From the NCBI GenBank assembly GCA_033439295.1, contig JAVTLE010000005.1, forward strand, positions 310,001-374,000: a stretch of DNA of 64,000 nucleotides, given 5' to 3'. This document shows positions 1 to 13,100 of the stretch, piece by piece (within the stretch, counting starts at the first letter, position 1; every line of letters begins with the position of its first letter). The translations under genes and the position numbers were made by a program. This DNA is from Deuterostichococcus epilithicus. Its lineage: Eukaryota > Chlorophyta > Trebouxiophyceae > Prasiolales > Stichococcaceae. Under the pieces are notes generated by a model. It was not told where the DNA came from and did not search any database. It was given only the letters and a program-made list of their open reading frames with translations.

Positions 1-3000
1 GCTTTTAGGTCCCCAGCTGCGCCTTCGCCTGGCGCCGCCGCTGTTTCCGGTGCCTCCGCACTGTTGGCAGCGGCCGGCTCAGCGGCCGGCGCCGTCGCTG
101 GCACTTTGGCAGCAGCGGGGCTCTCAGCCTCCGTGTGGCCTGCCTCAGGCGCATCAGGCTCGGCAGGTGTGTTGGGCGTCATTTGCCGCTTGCCGGCTGC
201 GTCCGTCTTCGGCAGGCTCTGCTGGCATGCAGACAAGCAGAGTCAATGTTTCTGGCAACGGCCTTCAGATTGGATGGCAGCAGCCACAAGAGTGCGACGC
301 ACAACATGCTCAGAAGGGCCCCTGGTCGTGTCCCCGCAACACTCGATAAATAGCAGCGGTCTCAGCTGCTGCTCGCGCAAGCTCCCTGGTCGTGCTGCAC
401 AATTCATCGGGACATGGTCCGGCTGAGAGACCACCAAGTCCCAGACACTCAGTTTCACGGATGCACATGCTGTAGGAGTTGGGTAGGACTCTGGGCATCG
501 GGCAACTGCGCACCGAGTTGAACAGGCTGCGCGCCGGACCCATGAACGCGGCCAGGCGCGCGATAACGCCCTCACGGCTGGCCTCTGCATCCTCGGCTTC
601 CTTGGATGCAGGCGCCGCCGCATCCGCCGGTGCCTCGCCTGCCTCTGCCGCCTGTGCCGCTGGCGCCTCCGGCTTTGCAGCTGAGCTGGCGCCGCCCGCC
701 GCACCCGCAGCCGCAGCGGCCTGGCCGTCAGAGCCGGCGGCGCCAGCGGCAGGGACCCCCGCTGCCTCGCCAGGCGACGCGAAAACCACCTCGCCTGGTG
801 GCGCGGCCGCCCTTGGCGGCGGCGGGTCGCCTTCGCGAGCCTTGGCGCGAAGGTGCCCCTCCCGCCGTCTTTGGTTGCGCGTCAGCTGGCCCCTGGGTGA
901 TGACGCAGGCGACTCCGGCGGCATCGCCACGGAGACTACCCCACCGCTGCCCGAGCGGCCCGCCGCGGCAGCTGTTTTGACAGACGGCGGCGCGGCGCCN
1001 GCTGCCGGCGCCGTGATGCCAGGCGGCGCGTCGTCGCTGCGACCCGTGGCCGCTGCGGCCTGCCTCTCTCGCACTTTGCGCCCGCCGCGCCGGCTGCTGT
1101 TGCGGCCGCCGCGGGAGCGCCGCCGCGAGGGTCGGTCCCCGTCCTCAGAGTCGCCAGAGCCTGATTCGGACGCCGCCGGCAGTGCCTCCGCTGCATCGGC
1201 TGCCGCGGGCTCTGCGCCCTGCACTGCGGGCCTGGTCGGCGCCCCGGCGCCAGGCTGCAGCCCCGGCGGCGTGACCGGCCGAGAGGCATCCCTGAGGGCT
1301 CTGCCCAAGAGGCCGTTGCTGGCCGTGGCCGGCTGCTGTGCCGTGTCGCCTTGCGTGCTGCCGACATCTTTGGCGCCGCCTGGGCGGCTGACGGCAACCA
1401 TGCCGCCGGTGCTGGCTGCAGCGCCGCCGCTGCTGCCCCTTCCCGTGGCGGCCACTGGCAGGCCCGGCGGCGAATCCGAAGCATCGCCGCCCAGGCCCGG
1501 CGGCTGGGGCGCCTTGCCCGAGGTCTGCCGCGGCACCTCAACCACCCTGCTTTGCTGCCGCAGCCTGCCGCCGCCGCTGAGCTTCCCAGAGCCAGCCCAG
1601 TCGGCCGGAGCAACAGCTGCTGCCGCCTTCACACCGGCGCGGGCGGCTGAATTGCCGCCGGATGCCACCCTGGCCGCTCCTGCAGCAGAGCCGGATGGCG
1701 ATGCTTTGGCGGTTGGAGCCGACGCATCCGAGGCGCTGGGCTTTGGCGGCGCCGGCTTTGCGACACTGCGCAGCGCCGCCGCGGCCGCACCGCCACCGCC
1801 GGCGGAAGCTGAAGCGTACTCCTCCTTCGTCGCTTTGGGCCGCTGTGCCGCCTTTGCCTGCTTGGCTTCCGAGGTTGAGCCCTGTTGGCCGCCTGTCCGT
1901 TGCTTGCCATCACGGTTGCGCCGCGCCCGGGGCGACAGCTCCTCGTGCGGCCAGCGGTTGCCTTCCAGCTGGCGCTCCGCCTTCCCGCCTCGCNCNCCGC
2001 CNNCGTCCCGCCCTCCCGCGCCGCTGCCGCCAGCAGTGGGCGCCGGCTCGGGCGTCTGCGAGCGCTGCCGCGCGTTGCTGCTGGGGGCATGGCCAGCACC
2101 CTCGGAGGGGGTCTTGGCCCGGGGTTCCCGGCCGCGGCCGCTGCCGACCGGCTGCGAAAGCTCCGCAGCGCCGCTTGTCGCCCCGTAGTCGCCCCAGAAG
2201 CCGTTGCCGCCGGCAGCGGCGGCAGTCCCGGTGACGGCTGGCCGGGCCTGCATGCCGGCAGGGGCGGCGCCGCCGCCGAGCGGCTGACCAGCGGCGTCCA
2301 CTCCAAAGCCGCGGCGCCCGGCGCCGCGCACACCCTCCAGCAAGTAGCCGCCTGGCGGCCCTGTAGTAAAAGAACTAGCAGTCGTTTTGCAAAAAGTGAT
2401 AATGAGCACCCGACACCCTCTTTGCTGCAGGCTGACAAGCATGTCAAGAGCAGCAGGAACCACGCTGCTGCATTGACACCGCACAGCACTGCACAGGTTG
2501 ATGCTGCACGGCACCGAGCATCAGAGATTCAGCCAAATCTGGCAGCAGCGTGAGCACATCAGCAGACAGAACACACCCTGTACTCATACAGCCACCGGTG
2601 CCCGACACGATGCTTCAGCGTACCACTCGGTGCCTGGGCGGTAGGAGCCGCCGAGAGGGCGGCAGGCTCGTCCCCGCCTGCGGCCCCGCCGTCTGCGCCC
2701 GCCGAGCGGCCATGGCGCTTGCCGCCACGGCTGGCCCGCTGGCGTCCGGAAGCAGCAGACACGCCCGCCTCTGCGCCGGAGCCTGCAGCCTTCTGGGAGG
2801 CGGCCGCGGGCTGTGCAGGCTGCGGCACCAGCTGCGGCACGCTGACGGGTGGCACATAGGCTCCGAAGCCGGGGCGCAGCTGCACCAGACGCGGAGCGTG
2901 CTTGAGTTGGGGGCTTGGAAAGCTGCGGACTGCTTCAAGCTCGGCCATTGTGACGCAGGACAGAGGGGAACCCACATGAAGTGTGCAATACCAGGCTGTT

Positions 3001-6000
3001 TACGTCACATGGTAGTTTAACACACCACGACAGAGGGTCCAGACGCACCTTGCCCGAGTTCTGCGGAGCCGGCTTTGCGGTAGCGTCGCCAGCGCGCCCG
3101 CCCTGCTGACGCGCCTGCGGCTGCTGCTGCTGCTGCGCGCGCGGCTGCGCTGGCTGTGGCTGCTGCCGCAATGTCTCAGGCAACTCGGCCGCCCGCGGAT
3201 GTTGCGCCGCGCGCTGTTGCTTCTGCACCGGGGCCGGGGCATGACCCTGCTGCGGCTGCTGCTGCGGCGGCTGCTGCGGCGGCTGCTGCGGCTGTTGCGG
3301 CGTGGTCGCAGCAGGCCTAATGCCCATGTAAGCCTGGTACTGTGCCAGGAAAGCCGCCGCCTGCTGCTGCTGCTGCTCTGCCGAGATGCCTGCATATGTG
3401 CGGAGGAGAGATCACTATGGTACGACAGTGTAGGCGAGGCGCAGTGTCAGACGGCGGGACCCGCAGCGCAGGCTGCGACGAACACCTTTGGCGGCGTGAT
3501 CATGTGCCAAGCGCCAGCACGACACAAGAAGACGCTTGCACCTCGCCAAGCACTCCAGATGGGACTACATATCATGCCGCCACAGGTGGCACACAGCCGC
3601 AGCCCGCAGGGTCAGCAGACCTTGCACACCTGCCGTAGGCTTGGCGGCGGATTGCACATTCCCCGGCTGTAGGTACCCAAACTGGGTGGACGGCGGCTCG
3701 CTGCCGCCACCGCCATAACCGTGCTGCTGGAACGCCTGCTGCGCAGCCAGCAACCCACTGCCTGATCCGGGAAAGCCGTCGTCCGCGCCGCCATACGCCT
3801 GTGGCGGCAGCGCCGCGGCCTGCGACGCCACCGGCATGCCGACGACGACCCCCTGCTGCTGTCCGCCATACTGCTGCTGCTGCACCTGCTGCTGCTGATG
3901 CTGGAGTTGCTGCTGCTGCTGCTGATGCTGCTGCTGATGCTGCTGCTGCAGCTGCTGTGGTGGCGGCGTCTGTTGCTGCTGCTGTAGGAATTGCAGCTGC
4001 GCCGCCGCCGCTGCAGCCTGCTGCTGTTGCAGCAGCTGCAGTGCATAGTACTGCAGGCCCTGCGGCTGCAAGTGATCCTGCGACTGCTGCTGCTGAGGCT
4101 GCTGCTGCAACTGATACTGCTGTGCCTGCAGCTGCGGCTGGTAGTGCTGCTGCTGCGATGATGGTTGCTGCTGCGGCAGCTGTGCCAGCTGCTGCTGATG
4201 ATGATGGTACTGCTGAACCTGCTGCAGCTGTTGGGCCGTCGCACCAGGCTGGGCGAATTGCCGCCCGCCCATGGCTGCCGCCGCATCCGCTGCCGATGAC
4301 AGTGCGTGCCCTGAGGCATCGTACTGCGACGGCAGGGCCACGGTCAGCGACTGCTGGCCCTGAAGCGGCTGCTCGAGCTGCGGCGGCCGCGGCACGGGGC
4401 TGCGCAGCAAGCCAGCTTCGGCGGGCGCTGCCGGCTGCGACTGCTGATGTGGCGGCTGGCCGTACGAGCTGCCGCCGCCGCGATTACTGCCGCCGCCGCC
4501 GATGCTCGCTGTAGCGCTACCCTCCTCTCCTGCAGCCGGGGCAGCGGGAGCGGCAGGCTTTGTACCCTGACTCGAGGTGGCTGCTGTGGTGTCCCTGCCA
4601 CGGTGCCGTTGCCCACCGCTGGCGCGGGAGTCGCTCAATGCCCCTGGCGGCGTGTCGCCGCGGCCCGGCGGTCGCCTGGCNGCACCGCCGGGCCGCACCG
4701 CCGCCGCCAGCGGCGAGCCAATGGCCAGCTTGCCGGGCGGTATGCCCCCAGGCGACGGTGGCGTGCGGCCGTAGCCGCCGGCGGGCGCCTGCGGGCTGAG
4801 CGGCTGCTCGCCCGGCTCCGCACGGTGCTGTAGGATGCGGATCTGCGGGGCACGAAGCACTCAGGCTGATGGCTTTGCGAGACAGCTGCGTCGGGACAGT
4901 TCCGCTTGCGTGCCTGGATGTCAACGCCTGGATGTAACGTGTGTGGATGTCCTGCCTGCCCTGAACGCAGCGCCACAAGACGCAGGAGTCGCAGATGCGG
5001 CGCCTGCGAGGCACCCTGTTGGTGTCATGACTTGTGGACGCTGAGTCTGTGTAGAAGTCTGTGGCGCACCGGCTCGCTGGGGGAGACGGAGAGGTCCATC
5101 GGCACCGCGGGGCGGCGCCACCAGTTGCGCTCGTCCGACAGCGGCGCCTGCCGCTCGTCGGCGTGCGCCTCCAGCGGCGGCGGCCGGCGCCAGCTGTCGG
5201 GCGAGCGCTCGCGCGGCCGCCCGGGCGGCGTCCCCGGCAGCGGGTGCGCCGAAGGCAGGGCGCCCGGCGGGCCCCGCCTGGGTGCAGAGACGGGCGCGGC
5301 TGGAGCAAGGATGGCACTTGAGGAGGCGCTTGGACCAGTGCATGTCAGGCAGTGCATGAATGAAAGAGCGGTTCCAGACAGGTTCCAGCCGCGATTGCGG
5401 GCCAGGGTGGCCGCACGCCTCGAGCGGGTTGCCTGCGTGGCGGACCAGGGCGCTGGTGTCGTGCACCAGCGGGAGGCAATGCAGCAGAACAGGCCAAGAC
5501 AGTCCATGCGCAGATGACTGTTAAACTCCTGCGCTAAGAGCAAGCTCCACAAGGCAGCGCGCACCCGGCGTGGTCGTCGGGGATCTTGATGCCCTTGCCC
5601 CATTTGCGCTGGTAGTCATCTCCGGCTTCGTAGGCCGCCTGCCACCGCTGCTCGTAGTCGTCCCGCTGCCGCTGGTTTTTCTCCTGTTGGACAAGGCCAC
5701 GACAGAATTGTCAAGTGCCGGGCTTGTCTAGAGGCCAGCGTAAAGGGGGGGAATGCAAGCTGACCGAGTTGCTACCCGCAAATTGCTGATCATACAACAT
5801 CCAGCATTGCAGCATTCTCGCGCCTGCTGGCGCCAAAACCAAGCAGGGTGGGAAGCATTTGCTGATGCGGGAGGCAGTACTGCTGGCTATCACAGCGGGC
5901 TCCGTGAAGCGGCACTCACAATGTGGCGCAGGAAGCCGTGGCCCATGTCGAGCCGGTGCTTTGAGCCGCCGCGCGCGACATCCATGCCCTCGTGCCAATC

Positions 6001-6249
6001 GTCCCGCTGCGCATAGGTTCCGTCCTCAAGCTGCACCGCGCCGCCAGCGTGGGCTTCGCTCCACTCGCTTCTGGCGCCCCTGCCGCCGCCGAAAGTGTCG
6101 CCGCCACCGCCGCCGCCGCCGCCATCGAGGGCGGCCTGCCGCCACTCGGGTGGTTGGTGGTAGGTCTCTGGTGGCGCGACGCCGCGAGCTTCGTCCTCCG
6201 CCTCGACCTCATCTGCCCACAGGTGTCCCCCTGCCTCCGGGGGCGCCAT
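1..6249 (-). CDS. Very large Gln/Ala/Pro-rich low-complexity protein, 3' end beyond window
   Basis: I do not recognise the family. Phase-consistent exons in gene order are 6249-5920, 5683-5565, 5277-5070, 4842-3630, 3386-3049, about 2951-2624, 2360-514 and about 218 to beyond position 1. Together they give more than 1,500 residues. The start is the ATG at 6249 (MAPPEAGG...); an in-frame ATG at 6294 is possible. The N-terminal 150 residues are acidic and Trp/Tyr-containing (HLWADEVEAEDEARG, then a charged helix with QRDDYEQRW). The fourth exon is dominated by polyglutamine and the fifth by Gln/Pro. The long seventh exon is Ala/Gly/Pro-rich with basic patches (SRRRSRGGRNSSRRGGRK). Such composition is common in RNA-binding or condensate proteins, but that is inference and no RNA-binding fold is visible. 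Long open frames on the opposite strand here are composition artefacts. N bases fall near 1000, 1994-2002 and 4681. Confidence 0.72.
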
Positions 6250-7174
6250 GCTTACTGCCGCAGCGCAGCCACCAAATGCAGGCCTGCAGCACATGGTTCG
6301 CTGCTGGGCGAGCGAGCGGTGAATATCCAGGTTGTCAGATTTCGTAAGGCGACAATGCTACAAATATGACAAGCAGTTGTTGCTCGGCAAAATGTGAAGG
6401 ACGCAGCTGTACTGGTGTGCCCTGATGTTGCTAGCAAGGTGTCCGCGCAGCGGTGTGGTCAGTCTACGTGCAGACGATCCCACGAATACTGACATAAGCA
6501 AGCTGTGTGATAGGGCATTGGGTGCCCTACAGAACGGCCTGATGTTTGCCGGTCCTACCTCTACAACGGTGTCCGGTGTGAGACGGTTTACCCGGCGGGG
6601 CTCCCTGGGCGTCAGCCCTCACTGGTACCAGGTGCGCAAGTTTCGTGCACGCTGCACGCCCCTCGATCTGCTGCCAGGTCTTGCTGACGGAGCAAGGAAG
6701 TAAGACAAATGATCTGGAGGTGCTCCTGCCAAAGGCTGCGGAGACATAGACACAGCAGCAGCCGCGAGTCAAGCTTCGAACCAAGGTCTCGCCGATTTGA
6801 GAATGGACACTGCGCTGCTGCTGATGCTTGACATCCTTCGTGATAATTTTCTGCTGATTTCGATTTTTTGTCAAGGTGTGTAGGGCTTTGCCCGAGGCGT
6901 ACGAAAAGATGGATTTCAGGTTTTACGCGTGCTTTCCATTACGGTATTGACGCAACCAGGTGCCGAGCCGCTCCACAGTGGGCACTTGGGCAGGCTCAGA
7001 GTCACATTGCACAGACGTCTGTGCTGCGAACGGCGCTGGTGTGCGTATCTGCGACGATCCAATTGGCAAGCACATTCTGTCTGTTTTGCGAATCGTGACG
7101 ATGTGCAGCTGAGCAACTCGCGCTTTGCGCACACGTTGATCTGCCAGGGCGTCAGCAGCTGCGCACAGTCGTTG
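6250..7174. other. Divergent intergenic region
   Basis: About 0.9 kb separate the start codons of the Gln-rich gene on the left and GSH1 on the right. It must hold both promoters and 5' UTRs. I see no clear TATA box, repeat or RNA gene in it. Confidence 0.5.
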
Positions 7175-10100
7175 ATGCAGATGCATGCAGGCAGCATCAT
7201 GCACGGGAGTCAGTCGCAACGTTCGGTGCGGCCTTGTCACGGCCAGCCACCCAGCCACGTGGTCCTTCGTGCAGCCTCACCCGTGGCGCCAGCGCAGCAC
7301 ACACTCGCCAGCAGGTGTCGGGAGACGCCAGCAGGCCAGCAGATCAGCCCGGGTCGGCGGCGCGCCACCCACGTCGGCCGCTCCAGCACGCTGGACATGG
7401 CAGCCACCAGCAGCCTGCAGGCGCCAGCAAAGCGGCTGACGAAGCAGGACTTGGTTGACTACCTTGGATCGGGGTGCTCTCCGCCTGATGAGTGGAGGTA
7501 GGCACAGATACACCGTCACGCTGAAACACACGTCGTAACTTGTGGTGTTGTGACTTGTGTCTGCTGAAATAATCACAGCAGCAGCTATACAGTTGTCCAC
7601 ATTGGTAGAGCAGTGATCCTGTCATTATTGCTGCGAACACGAGGCCCTCACCAGGCTCTGCGACCGGGGCCCAAAACCAAAATATGCTGACCTCCGCCGC
7701 CGGCGGCAGGGATGTGTTGCTGGGCTTGTGTGCGTTTGTGGATTTGCCTGGCATCTATTCTACGGGATGTATGAGACATGCAGATACACGTTCTACCCAT
7801 GCTGCTGCGGCTCTTCATACAACTGTCAGGCAAGGCCTGGGTAGGCAGCAGCAGTCATGTTATATTATCTGTTCTTGCTCCTTTTTGGTAATTGGCACAG
7901 GGATTGAGCAGGTGGTGGTGCCAGCGGCCGCTCTCAAGTAGGCGTTGGCCCGTCGCGACAGTGCGGGTCCTCCGGTGGCAGCGTGGCGCCACACAAGCAA
8001 CACACAATATCCTTCCTGCTGCACGTCTGGCGCGAGGCGCGACAAGCTGGCCATCAAGGCGGGCGCTATGCCGCGTCACGGACCAGGTCGCTCCGACGTG
8101 TGGTGTCCCGGGCGACATGTCATGCCCAGTGTCCCGCCGCCGCAGGATCGGCACGGAGCATGAGAAGCTGGCCATCAAGGCGGGCACCACGCAGCGAGCG
8201 GGCTACGAGGAAATCCGGCACATCCTGCAGGGCCTGGTGGACCGCTTCGGCTGGCGCCCCATCACCGAGTCCGGTGCGGTGGCTGCGCGGGGAATGCTCA
8301 CTGCACGGGATCCCGGGGTCCGTGCGCGGGGCAGCACAACTTGCTGTGGCACATCGTTTGGATTACCTGCGGTCAGTCGCATGTCTACGACGCTGTGCGA
8401 AATTGGGAAGGGTGCAGTGCATGCTGTGGGCTGCACAGTTGCGGGAGTAGCGATTTGCCGAGTAGCGGCACGGGCGCCGCTTTTGTGGTTGCAACTGTGG
8501 CACTTGTGACTGCTCATTGTCATACGGCACGTGCAGGGTGCGCGATGTGTCATATGCCCATCTTAGACAATTTCTTCGCCAGCAGCTCAAAACCCGGTCA
8601 AAGTTTATGGGCAAGACCCTGTCAGCAGCAGTGCTGAGTCTTGCATTGAACTATCGGCGTGGTTTTGAGCCGCTGGCAAAGTACATTGTCCAGGAACCAA
8701 GATGCGATGTTTGCAAGCAGCAATGCCTGTCAAGTTTTTGAATATCATGTGACCAGCTCGAGCTCAAGGCTGTTCCACAACTTTGCCGATCAGCTGCAGG
8801 AGAGACCAACGGCACTGTGCGTGGCGGGGCTGGACTACACCTCAGAGACGAGGCTTCCACACATCCTGCGCTGTGTTTATATGGCCCCATCCAGCTAGCC
8901 GAACATGCTGCCGCAGGCAAGGTTCTCAGCTGCGAGCTCGACGGGCGGAGCGTGGCGCCAGATTCGCACGGCCAGCCATGTGTCAAGTTGTCAACCACAC
9001 AGAGCATGCCTGTGACCCCAATTTCGCTGCCGCAGGCAAGATCATCGGCTGCGAGCTGGACGGGCAGAGCGTGACGCTGGAGCCAGGCGGCCAGTTCGAG
9101 CTGTCTGGCGCGCCGGTGTCCACCCTGCACCAGACCTGTGCAGAGGTCAACCAGCACTTGTACCAGGTGAGACGACTTCCGAGAACTTTCAGCCACTGAC
9201 TGTTGAGATGCGGAACTCTACCGGTCACTACGCTGCACCAGACCTCCGCCGACGTTGGCCAGCACCTGTACCAAGGTCCTATTAACAGGAAGCTTGTCGT
9301 ACTTGTCGCTCGTGCCGGCCTTGGGCTGCGCAATTTGCTGCTCAGCGATGTTCGAAGCGTCAAGAACACTGGTTGCTCTCAGAATGTGCGCTGACATGCG
9401 AGCCCCCTCGAAAGGCGCTGCCGCCCAGCATTTTTATCGTACCATGAGACAGGGTCTCCTCAGCATGTGCAGTCGATCATAAGCGCGCCACTGGGGGCAT
9501 TCAGATGGTCCTGCCGTGCCTGAGATTGCATTCCAGGTGCTTGGTTCCCCGCTTCAGGTAAATGCTCATTGATGAGGTCGGCATGCGAAGGGACGAACCC
9601 TATACGAAGCGGCTGACGCGAATCTTCGTGCGGTTGCTGATCACCGAGTCGACCCCTGCAGTCGTTGCCGTGCGTGCACGCAGCGCTGAGCTGAACACCT
9701 CTTGCTGTTCGCTATCAAGTCAAGACGCTGGAGGACAAGGTGGGGTGCGCTTCCTGAGCTTCCAGTCGGCCTCGCAGTCACTGCCGTTGGTGCTGAAAAA
9801 CACCTTGTGCTGTGCACTGTCAGGTCAAGACGCTGGCGGACGAAGTGGGGGTGCGGTTCCTCACCATAGGCTTCGACCCGCGGTCGGCCACGGAGGAGGT
9901 GCCCATCATGCCAAAGGCGCGCTACGACATCATGCGCGCCTACATGCCCACCGTTGGCAGCCTGGGACTGGACATGATGCTGCGCTCCACCACCATCCAG
10001 GTGGGCTTCATTTCATGTATCGACATCCCACAGACACCACCTCGCATGTCAGCTCGTAGGCAAGTGTCATTACTTTTCATAGATGATACATGGTCAAAAC

Positions 10101-13100
10101 AGAGCTCGCGAGCAAAGGGTGTTGCGGCAAGATGTGGCATGCATTCCTCACAGTGCTGCTGCCTTGACTGCATGTTGACCACAGCATTGCTCGTGTCCTC
10201 TGGCATGCGATGTGTGTCTACGGCCATTCACGCCCGCCGTGGCAACAGGTTGTAGCACACATTGGACACTGTGAGCTGTCAGTTGTTTAACGAGAAGCTG
10301 GACAGGCACCAGACATGCCACCGGGCTTGAAAGCGACAACGTTCGGGCTCTAGCTGCTCCCGCAGCTGCTCGAGGCCGCTGTAGCACGCAACGGCAGGTT
10401 GGCACCTGCACAACCAGGCAAATTCAAACTTGATTGGTCACGATCTGAGTTGCAGCATACAATGAGCGTCTCGTATCAACATTGCCCAGATGACTCCTGA
10501 CCTCTGGCTCGAAGGCATGCGGGTCCATGTGAGCTTTGCGGACGAGGCTGGATTGCCGATGGCGCGGCTGCGCATTGCTGGCCCTAGTGCTAGACCCCTC
10601 CCTGCTCAAAGCCTTGATGTCACTTGGTACCAGAAGCCCAAGTTAATCAAACTTATAGTTGTCTTGTAGTTCTGACTACCCTCTCCGCCCAAACCCTTTT
10701 CTGATGCCCCCCCTTGGCAGGTGAATGTGGACTTTGAGGACGAAGCGGACATGGTGCAGATGGCGCGGCTGGGCATCGCACTGCAGCCGATCGCGACGGC
10801 GCTGTTCGCAAACTCGCCCTTCCGGGACGGCAAGCCCACCGGCTACCTCAGCTGGCGCAGCCATGTATGGACGGACACGGTGGGTGGTTTGTAAAGATGT
10901 TGAACCATGCAAATGTTAGCAAACAGAGTATGAGAGACCCCTCTGCGAACCTGAAAGCAACTGCAGACCTGGGCACGAGCTGGCACAGGGCGCTCGGTAT
11001 TGCCCTGTCATCTCCAGCACGCCTGCATGATACTGGCAAATACTGGTGACAGCGGCTGGTGCCTGCACCCACCGCGGGCCTGCAGCGGCCAGGAGATTGA
11101 TGAGAGGAGCGGCTTTCGGCTGCACCGGCAAGCCACACGACAGCTGCCACAGCAACGTCGTGGCAGACACCCCAATCGTGCAGCTGCAGCTGCTACCGAC
11201 CGGATGTATCCTCGATCAACATTGGTCAACCACGACAATGGTTTCCTGAAAGTCGTTCATGCGCCACAGGACCCCGACCGGTGCGGCATTCTGCCGTTCA
11301 TCTTCGACGAGGACTTTGGCTTCGAGCGGTATGCAGAGTACGCGCTGGACGTCCCCATGTACTTCGTCAACAGGTGACGACTTGTAAGAAGAAACTCCTC
11401 ATCTTTTGTATCACAAGCCATGTACTTCGTCAACAGGTGAGACTCGGAACTTGCGAGGCTCGTGGAAATGGCGTCTGGAAACTCAGTCCTTGTTTTGGCA
11501 AACGGTGCCAACGCCTGTTGCAGCAGGCTTTGGCGCCTGGGTCTCTTGTAGCACCAATGGTGGTGCTGTAGTGCGTGGCATGCCCGTCACAGCCGCCTCA
11601 TCCCATCCGCAGCGCATAGCACCATGGCACTGCCTGACTATGACCATGGCACTGCCTGACTGTTCACCAGTTGCCCTGCAGGGAGGGGCGCTACATCTCG
11701 GCAGCGGGTCAGTCGTTCCGGGATTTCATGGAGGGCAAGCTCCCTGCGCTGCCGGGTGCGGTCTTGGCTTGCGTCCATGCATACATGCATCAACTCAGTT
11801 GGTGCAAATGCTGCCTTTGCGGCAGTCACAGGCGGCGCAGGTGACAGCGGCGTCTTTCAATGATGGGGAGCGGCACTGGCGGGGGCTGCCCTGTAGCATG
11901 TCACGCTGTGCATTGGCACGCCATGGTGGCAATGCCGCCACCCTGCAGCTGCCTCGCTTTCGCTGCTGCGCTGCATGTGCCGTCAACACGGACAATTATC
12001 ACCCATCTGCGTTGCAATCGAGCTGTCATAGCTGCAGCCTGCGTCCCGCTGCCGCACACGGCCAGAATGGCACCCGCCAGCCTCGCCTGCCGTAGAGCTG
12101 AGCTGGATCGAACGCCGTTGAGTCTTGGCGCAGGCGTCACCCACACCCTGAAGGGCCGGGAGATTGGTCCGGCAAGCCGTGTCCTCGGGTGTCTGGCTCG
12201 AGCGCCACTGTCGACCAGGATGTGTCGTGTGTCATGTCTCCAGGCGACTACCCGTCCCTGAAGGACTGGGAGACGCATCTGACGACCATCTTTCCGGAGA
12301 TCCGGCTCAAGCGGTACCTGGAGATGCGCGGCGCTGACGGCGGCCCCTGGACCAACATCTGCGCCCTGCCCGCGCTCTGGGTGTGACCCCGAGGGGCCTC
12401 CCGATGCCTGTGTTGACGCTTCTGGTTTTCTGGTTTCCCGCGCCCTTTGTCGGCAATGGCACCACCGCCCTGGAGCCAGTACCCTGGCAGTCAGTCGCCA
12501 GAGTCTCGGCTGGCAGTCGACCCCTGCAAGGGCATCAGAGGCAGGCCTGGAGATGCGGGACCCATGAAACGCCCTGTCAGCGCGTTGACGGCAGCCTGCT
12601 CGATGCCTGTGCCTCGTGCTGGTTGTTTGGGTATCGAATGTCGTGCTGCGCATGGGCGTGGAATCTGGCCCCATGATGAATCTGCCCCATGATGGCGTCA
12701 CGCTAGGGCAGCTAGGCATGTCCAGGCAATTGCCAAGGCAAGGCCTAGTTGCCCGTGTCGAAATCGTCATGGGTCGGCCCGGCCAAGCCTCACCGCACAG
12801 CAGCCCGCGGCTGCCACAGATCAATGACCGCCTGTGCATATGCTGCTTGCATCACCTTTGATTGGTTTGGGCATGAACCGCGCCCTGGCTCCATTGCTGC
12901 TGGTCACCTTCACAAGCCCTGCAATCGGCAAACCCTGTGCGCAGGTGAGCATCTTCCAGGGCAATCATGCGCGGGCAGAGGCGGCGCTGGCGTGTCAGCC
13001 CTGTGGGCAGTCTGATTTGGGAAACCGACTCCACATGTGCCCAACCCTGCAAACCCCGCTGCATGCAGGTGGGCATCTTCTATGACAAGGGCGCACAAGC

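Noticed and set aside
479-2188. 569-residue open frame on the plus strand
   Set aside because: It is the mirror of the Ala/Gly/Pro-rich exon of the minus-strand gene. Minus-strand splice sites and phases on either side are consistent, while the plus frame has no partner exons.
3801-4514. Ala-rich plus-strand frame of 237 residues
   Set aside because: Antisense of the polyglutamine (CAG/CTG) exon. Poly-Ala is the expected shadow of poly-Gln codons.
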